Positions 59,675 through 64,000 of a stretch of 64,000 bases of DNA are shown here, in pieces. Source of the DNA: Desulfobacterium sp. Its GTDB lineage: Bacteria > Desulfobacterota > Desulfobacteria > Desulfobacterales > Desulfobacteraceae. The translations under genes and the position numbers were made by a program. Location of the stretch: contig JAEINR010000004.1 of assembly GCA_016342325.1 (NCBI GenBank), positions 62,001 to 126,000 of the forward strand, given 5' to 3'. Below the pieces are notes generated by a model. It had not been told where the DNA came from. It ran no database searches and worked only from the letters and a program-made list of their open reading frames with translations. Positions within the stretch are counted from its first letter, which is position 1; every line of letters begins with the position of its first letter.

Positions 59675-60241
59675 TTTTCCCTCCTCGTGATTTGTTGTTA
59701 TTGGTTGCAGATTGGTTATTTAAGATATGATCAAATGAAAGATCATAGGAAAGGCAATGCATGAAAATCCAGACGCTGTCGACCAGCGTTGGAAGTTGGT
59801 TGGGTGAAGCGGATTTTAGAAGTGCTTTGGTATCGGTCATTTGCCCCTTTCAAAAACGTTGTGCGGGTCGTCAAATAAGTCAAGCTCCAATTCCACCGTA
59901 ACATGAATTACAACCCGTAACCCCTTTTGTCAATAGTGGAGTCGATTAAAATCCTGTCGAAGGATAAATAATAAGTACGGTAGGCATGGGGGGATAATAT
60001 GTGGTCGTTTTATTGAATGAATGTAATTTACTGAATGATAAAAAGTCGTTATCGAGAACAGTTGTCCCATGGGTGTTGAAGTCGGATCTTTTTTTATGGG
60101 AATCCCTAAATAACACTTGACTCCCACCCTCTATTATTGGATTATTCCCGGTGAAAAATGAGTAGGTGCTTAAATCAAATGATACGGTTACGTTCTAACA
60201 GGCTCATCCCCTGAGCCGCAATTATTTTAAAGGAGTTAACC
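59675..60241. other. Divergent regulatory region between acsD and fhs
   Basis: A 567-bp gene-free region from which the carbonyl branch (minus) and the methyl branch (plus) diverge. It holds a small hairpin (CCA-ACGCTG/CAGCGT-TGG, 59769-59792) in the acsD leader and AT-rich stretches. A minus-strand ORF in it (about 59930-60127) has no RBS or family features and is not accepted. No known riboswitch pattern was recognised. Confidence 0.5.
60117..60145 (+). promoter_or_regulatory. Possible promoter of fhs-folD
   Basis: TTGACT at 60117, 17 nt, then GATTAT, about 95 bp before the fhs ATG. Box matches are moderate. Confidence 0.3.
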
Positions 60242-62017
60242 ATGGCATTAGATCCAACCAAACATGCAGACTGGGAAATAGCGCAGGACGCAGAGAAAGA
60301 CATGCTTACCATCTACGAGATCGGAGAAAAACTTGGTCTCACCAAAGATGAGCTGCTTCCCCAGGGTCATTACATTGCGAAAATCGACTTTCGTGCAGTT
60401 CTTGAGCGACTCAAAGATAAACCCGACGGAAAGTACATCGACGTTACTGCGATCACCCCCACCCCCCTTGGTGAAGGAAAGTCTACATCCTCCATGGGTC
60501 TTGTCCAGGGTCTTGGCAAGCTAGGTAAAAACGTTTGCGCCGCCATTCGTCAGCCTTCCGGCGGACCCACAATGAATATCAAGGGTTCTGCCGCCGGCGG
60601 TGGTCTTGCCCAGTGCATCCCCCTGACTCCTTTTTCACTTGGTTTCACCGGCGATATCAATGCGATCATGAACGCCCACAACCTTGCAATGGTTGCGCTG
60701 ACATCCCGCATGCAGCATGAGAGAAACTATACCGATGAGCAGCTCAATCGCCTCTCCGGTATGGAGCGCATCGATATCGATCCCACACGGGTCGAGATGG
60801 GTTGGATCATGGATTTCTGCTGCCAGTCCCTGAGAAACATCATCATCGGTATTGACGGCGTTAACGGTAAATCCGACGGTTTCATGATGAAGTCCAAGTT
60901 CGGTATTGCCGTATCTTCCGAGGTTATGGCAATTCTTGCCGTTGCCAAGGATCTTAAGGACATGCGTGAGAGGATGGGCAAGATCGTTGTTGCCTATACT
61001 AAGAAAGGTAAGCCCGTTACCACCGAGGATCTCCAGGTCGCCGGCGCCATGACCGCATGGATGGTTGAGGCCCTCAATCCCTCCCTCATGCAGACCCTGG
61101 AAGGCCAGCCCGTTATTGTCCATGCGGGTCCCTTTGCCAACATCGCCATCGGCCAGAGCTCCATCATCGCTGACAGGGTTGGTCTCAAACTTGCCGAGTA
61201 CCACGTCACCGAGTCTGGATTTGGTGCGGATATCGGATTTGAGAAATTCTGGAACCTGAAGTGCCGCTTCTCCGGTCTCAAGCCCGATTGTGCTGTTGTT
61301 GTTGCCACTATCCGTGCCCTTAAATGCCACGGTGGCGCTCCTGTACCCGTACCTGGTAAGGCCATGCCTGAAGAGTACAGCACAGAGAACGTTGAGTGGG
61401 TTGCCAAGGGATGTGCCAACCTCATCCATCACATCGAAAACGTCAGAAAAGCCGGCATCAGCCCGGTTGTCTGCATCAACGCCTTTTACTCTGATACCGA
61501 TGCCGAGATCGCAAAGGTTCGCGAGCTGAGTGAAAAAGCGGGTGCAAGGGTTGCTCTTTCCCGTCACTGGGAGAAGGGTGGCGACGGCGCCATCGAGTTT
61601 GCCGAGACCGTTATTGAGGCGTGTGAAGAGAAGAGCGACTTCAAGTTCCTCTATGAACTTGATATGCCCCTCAAGGAGCGGATCGAGCTCATTGCCAAGG
61701 AAGTTTACGGCGCAGACGGGGTTGATTACTCCAACGAAGCCAACACTGCCCTTGCCAGAATGCAGGCCGATCCCGAGATTTGCAAGCTGGGTATGTGCAT
61801 GGTAAAAACCCATCTCTCCCTTTCCGACAACCCCGCTCTCAAGGGTGTTCCCACAGGCTGGAGACTCAACATCAGAGAGGTCCTCACCTATGGCGGCGCC
61901 GGATTCATCGTGCCCGTGGCTGGTACCATCAGCCTCATGCCCGGGACAGGATCCAACCCTGCATTCAAGCGTGTTGATGTTGATGTAGAGACCGGTAAGG
62001 TCGAAGGCGTATTCTAG
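60242..62017 (+). CDS. fhs: Formate--tetrahydrofolate ligase
   Basis: This 591-residue enzyme makes 10-formyl-THF from formate, THF and ATP. It has the P-loop [16 protein letters not shown], then [19 protein letters not shown] and the C-terminal [10 protein letters not shown]. The length is slightly above the common 556. AAAGGAG lies 7 nt before the ATG. It is the first gene of the plus-strand methyl-branch group fhs-folD-metF, and diverges from the acs operon. Confidence 0.97.
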   Translation: MALDPTKHADWEIAQDAEKDMLTIYEIGEKLGLTKDELLPQGHYIAKIDFRAVLERLKDKPDGKYIDVTAITPTPLGEGKSTSSMGLVQGLGKLGKNVCAAIRQPSGGPTMNIKGSAAGGGLAQCIPLTPFSLGFTGDINAIMNAHNLAMVALTSRMQHERNYTDEQLNRLSGMERIDIDPTRVEMGWIMDFCCQSLRNIIIGIDGVNGKSDGFMMKSKFGIAVSSEVMAILAVAKDLKDMRERMGKIVVAYTKKGKPVTTEDLQVAGAMTAWMVEALNPSLMQTLEGQPVIVHAGPFANIAIGQSSIIADRVGLKLAEYHVTESGFGADIGFEKFWNLKCRFSGLKPDCAVVVATIRALKCHGGAPVPVPGKAMPEEYSTENVEWVAKGCANLIHHIENVRKAGISPVVCINAFYSDTDAEIAKVRELSEKAGARVALSRHWEKGGDGAIEFAETVIEACEEKSDFKFLYELDMPLKERIELIAKEVYGADGVDYSNEANTALARMQADPEICKLGMCMVKTHLSLSDNPALKGVPTGWRLNIREVLTYGGAGFIVPVAGTISLMPGTGSNPAFKRVDVDVETGKVEGVF

Positions 62018-62037
62018 TAGATCGTTAAATTCAAGCA

Positions 62038-62081
62038 GGGGAAAGGCACACCCGGTGATATGATCGGGGCAGCCTTTCCCC
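62038..62081 (+). promoter_or_regulatory. Intercistronic stem-loop fhs/folD
   Basis: GGGGAAAGGC and GCCTTTCCCC are perfect 10-bp complements around 24 nt. No T-run follows, so it is likely a stability or attenuation element. Confidence 0.5.
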
Positions 62082-62127
62082 GTTGTGCTGTCAGAGGCAC
62101 GGCTTTGCATATTAAGGAGGAAAGAAA

Positions 62128-63021
62128 ATGACTGCAGAGATTATCAGCGGAACCGAGATACGTAAGGACATCCTTGCAGAGGTCAAGCAGGAAGTTGAAG
62201 AGATGAAGGCAAAGCACGGCAAGGTGCCGGGGCTTGTGACCATTCTTGTGGGTAGCAGCCCCGCTTCCATCAGCTATGTTACGCTCAAGGTTAAGACTGC
62301 CCTGAGCGTCGGTTTTAAAGAGATCCAGGACGATCAGCCCGATGACATTTCCGAAACAGATCTTTTGGCCCTGATCGACAAGTACAACAATGATCCTGAA
62401 ATCCACGGTATCCTTGTTCAGCTCCCCCTTCCCAAACACATTGACGACAAAAAGGTTCTCAACGCCATCGATCCCGACAAGGATGTGGATGCCTTCCATC
62501 CCGTGAACGTCGGCCGTCTCATGATCGGCGGAGACGAGGCACGTTTCCTTCCCTGCACACCTGCAGGTATCCAGGAGATGATTGTTCGGTCCGGTACTGA
62601 AACTTCAGGCGCCGAGGTGGTTGTGGTCGGTCGTTCCAACATTGTTGGTAAACCCATCGCAATGATGATGGCCCAGAAGGGTGTGGGTGCAAACTCCACC
62701 GTGACCATCGTTCATACCCGCACCAAGGATCTTGCTGCCCACTGCAAGCGTGCCGATATTCTTATCGTGGCTGCAGGTGTTCCTGATCTTGTAAAACCCG
62801 AGTGGATCAAGCCCGGTTCAACCGTCATCGACGTCGGCGTCAACAGGGTCGGCATGAATGAGAAGACCGGCAAGGCCATCCTCAAGGGCGATGTCGATTA
62901 TGACAAGGCAAAGGAGATCGCAGGTAAGATCACCCCCGTACCGGGTGGTGTCGGACCCATGACCATTGCCATGCTCATGAAGAACACCTTGAAATCCGCA
63001 CAGTTTGCCATTGGCAAATAG
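62128..63021 (+). CDS. folD: Bifunctional methylene-THF dehydrogenase/methenyl-THF cyclohydrolase
   Basis: A 297-residue FolD. The catalytic region SISYVTLKVKTA contains the active-site Tyr and Lys, and VQLPLPKHIDDKKVLNAIDP with DGFHP-like VDAFHPVNVGRL follow. The NAD(P)-binding part carries VVGRSNIVGKPIAMMM and the C-terminal TPVPGGVGPMTIAMLM. It interconverts 10-formyl-, methenyl- and methylene-THF. AAGGAGG precedes the ATG. Confidence 0.97.
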   Translation: MTAEIISGTEIRKDILAEVKQEVEEMKAKHGKVPGLVTILVGSSPASISYVTLKVKTALSVGFKEIQDDQPDDISETDLLALIDKYNNDPEIHGILVQLPLPKHIDDKKVLNAIDPDKDVDAFHPVNVGRLMIGGDEARFLPCTPAGIQEMIVRSGTETSGAEVVVVGRSNIVGKPIAMMMAQKGVGANSTVTIVHTRTKDLAAHCKRADILIVAAGVPDLVKPEWIKPGSTVIDVGVNRVGMNEKTGKAILKGDVDYDKAKEIAGKITPVPGGVGPMTIAMLMKNTLKSAQFAIGK

Positions 63022-63097
63022 CGGTTTTTAGTTTTTTCCAGGGATCGGGTTTTTCTGAACGGCTCCCGGGAATTTTGAGTTATTACTCTGGTCAGAT

Positions 63098-63162
63098 CAA
63101 TTGATACCGCTACCTACTAATAAAGGTAAGGTTGGCATCATGTCATTTGACCGGCACTATAG
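63098..63162 (-). repeat. Intergenic repeat family B, copy 2
   Basis: Read on the minus strand it starts CTATAGTGCCGGTCAAATGA and ends AGCGGTATCAATTG, nearly identical at both ends to the copy at 26560. It lies between folD and its terminator. Confidence 0.7.
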
Positions 63163-63163
63163 T

Positions 63164-63206
63164 AAAGCCGGAGAACAGTGTTAACTGTTTTTCGGCTTTT
63201 TTTGTT
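63164..63206 (+). terminator. Terminator after folD
   Basis: AAAGCCGGAGAACAG pairs with CTGTTTTTCGGCTTT and is followed by a T-run. It suggests metF is read from another promoter or by read-through. Confidence 0.8.
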
Positions 63207-63305
63207 TCATTTTTTTTGCTGATTATCATTGCGTTTTTTTTGTATTGGTCTAACTTATAGGGCAGTTTAAGAGCCATAACTTATAAGGGAAGGAGAAATA
63301 TATAT

Positions 63306-64000
63306 ATGCGCGTAGGAAATTTATACGGGAACCGGACAGAACCCATTGTTTCGTTTGAGTTCTTTCCTCCCAGGGACGACAAAGGCGAGGCTGGATTCTA
63401 TACCGTTGTTGATGAGCTTGCGACCCTGGGTCCGGATTATATGTCCATGACGTTCGGGGCCGGCGGCTCAACCAGGGAAGGGTCCTATCAGGCGGTGAAG
63501 AAAATGATGGCAAAGGGGCTTCCCACAGTGGCCTATCTTGCCGGGTTCGGCCTTGCGCCGGCCGAGATTATCGAGGTGCTGGACCGGTACAAAGCCCTGG
63601 GGATTGAGACCATCTTCGTCATCCGGGGAGACGAACCGAGGAACGACGACTTCAAACCCCATGGGGACAGTTATTCCTATGCTTCGGATCTCCTCGGGTT
63701 TATTAGTGATCGCTACGACTTTGACCTGGGATGCGCAGGCTATCCCGAGGGCCATGTCCAGGCCGATAGCCTTGAAAAGGATATTGAGTACCTCAAGCTG
63801 AAACAGGATAGGGGGGCCGGGTATGTGGTTGCCCAGTACTTTTACGACAATGATTATTTCTTCTCCTATGTTGATCGGTGCAGGACTTCCGGGATAACCG
63901 TTCCCATCATCCCGGGCATCATGCCGATCTATACTGTCAAGCTGACCAATATGCTGTGTAAATTATGCGGGTCGTCCCTTCCCACCGGACTTAAAGAACG
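63306..64000 (+). CDS. metF: Methylenetetrahydrofolate reductase MetF, 3' cut by window
   Basis: Translated from the ATG at 63306 (GGAGA about 8 nt upstream), the frame stays open to the window end (231 codons). The product begins MRVGNLYGNRTEPIVSFEFF and continues with MTFGAGGSTREGSYQAV, FVIRGDEPRND and GCAGYPEGHVQ, then VAQYFYDNDYFFSYVD and IIPGIMPIYT. These are the FAD- and folate-binding segments of the MetF TIM barrel. It reduces methylene-THF to methyl-THF, the substrate of AcsE. It completes the methyl branch begun by fhs and folD. Confidence 0.95.
   Translation, partial: MRVGNLYGNRTEPIVSFEFFPPRDDKGEAGFYTVVDELATLGPDYMSMTFGAGGSTREGSYQAVKKMMAKGLPTVAYLAGFGLAPAEIIEVLDRYKALGIETIFVIRGDEPRNDDFKPHGDSYSYASDLLGFISDRYDFDLGCAGYPEGHVQADSLEKDIEYLKLKQDRGAGYVVAQYFYDNDYFFSYVDRCRTSGITVPIIPGIMPIYTVKLTNMLCKLCGSSLPTGLKE

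Noticed and set aside
59930-60127. Minus-strand ORF in the acsD/fhs gap
   Set aside because: No RBS, no family features, low-complexity composition; the region is better seen as regulatory.

Overview
This window most likely comes from the chromosome of a strictly anaerobic deltaproteobacterium of the Desulfobacteraceae type, a Desulfobacterium autotrophicum-like sulfate reducer. This is inferred from gene content, not from a database match. The evidence is a complete carbonyl branch of the Wood-Ljungdahl (reductive acetyl-CoA) pathway beside the tetrahydrofolate (methyl) branch, a DsrP-type quinone-interacting membrane subunit, Hnd/Nuo-like flavin and Fe-S subunits, and a sensory [FeFe]-hydrogenase-like protein. 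There is no rRNA, CRISPR array, intact transposase or integrase.

Layout. 1-5.7 kb: a two-component pair (Cache-PAS-HisKA_3 kinase truncated by the window edge, NarL-type regulator), NAD-malic enzyme, an alpha/beta hydrolase and a 63-aa protein. 5.8-10.8 kb (minus): a decayed Lnt/nitrilase-like gene, a stand-alone dsrP-like gene and a 1063-aa MalT/SARP-like regulator. 11-14.8 kb: potABCD polyamine transporter. 14.8-18.1 kb: two near-identical tRNA-Lys(CTT) loci 2.1 kb apart, with duplicated, broken pieces of the pot operon and of an HD-GYP gene between and beside them. 18.3-26.6 kb: a PilB/GspE ATPase, a Ktr-type K+ uptake pair, a LysM protein, and a degenerate HD-GYP regulator in an operon with motAB. 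26.7-31 kb: HTH-EIIA, CLC-CBS and Usp-like genes, then an outer-membrane protein. 31-35 kb: a PocR-domain kinase, a MarR regulator and a KamA-family radical SAM enzyme, separated by several repeats and stem-loops. 35.4-39.7 kb (minus): a Cys-cluster protein, recR-ybaB-dnaX, tRNA-Ser, a TrmN6-like methyltransferase and DUF721. 39.8-45.6 kb (minus): an acyl-CoA synthetase and a compact seven-gene putative redox-signalling cassette. 45.9-49.5 kb (plus): a tRNA-queuosine mannosyltransferase homologue and an HndA/HndC pair. 49.5-64 kb: carbon metabolism.

How the genes work together. The minus-strand cluster acsD - (Lys/Ala-rich protein) - cooS - acsB - acsC - acsE, followed by cooC, encodes CO dehydrogenase/acetyl-CoA synthase, the corrinoid Fe-S protein, its methyltransferase and a Ni-insertion ATPase. 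Divergently, fhs - folD - metF supplies methyl-THF from formate. Together they can fix CO2 into acetyl-CoA or oxidise acetyl-CoA to CO2. The two parts not explained by known families are a coiled-coil protein inside the acs operon, paired with a tethered C-terminal extension on AcsD, and the hydrogenase-like/anti-sigma/DRTGG/PHP cassette. I also found two families of short intergenic repeats (four and three copies), a 22-bp perfect inverted repeat with a half-site copy 18 kb away, and a nested stem-loop upstream of the PocR kinase.
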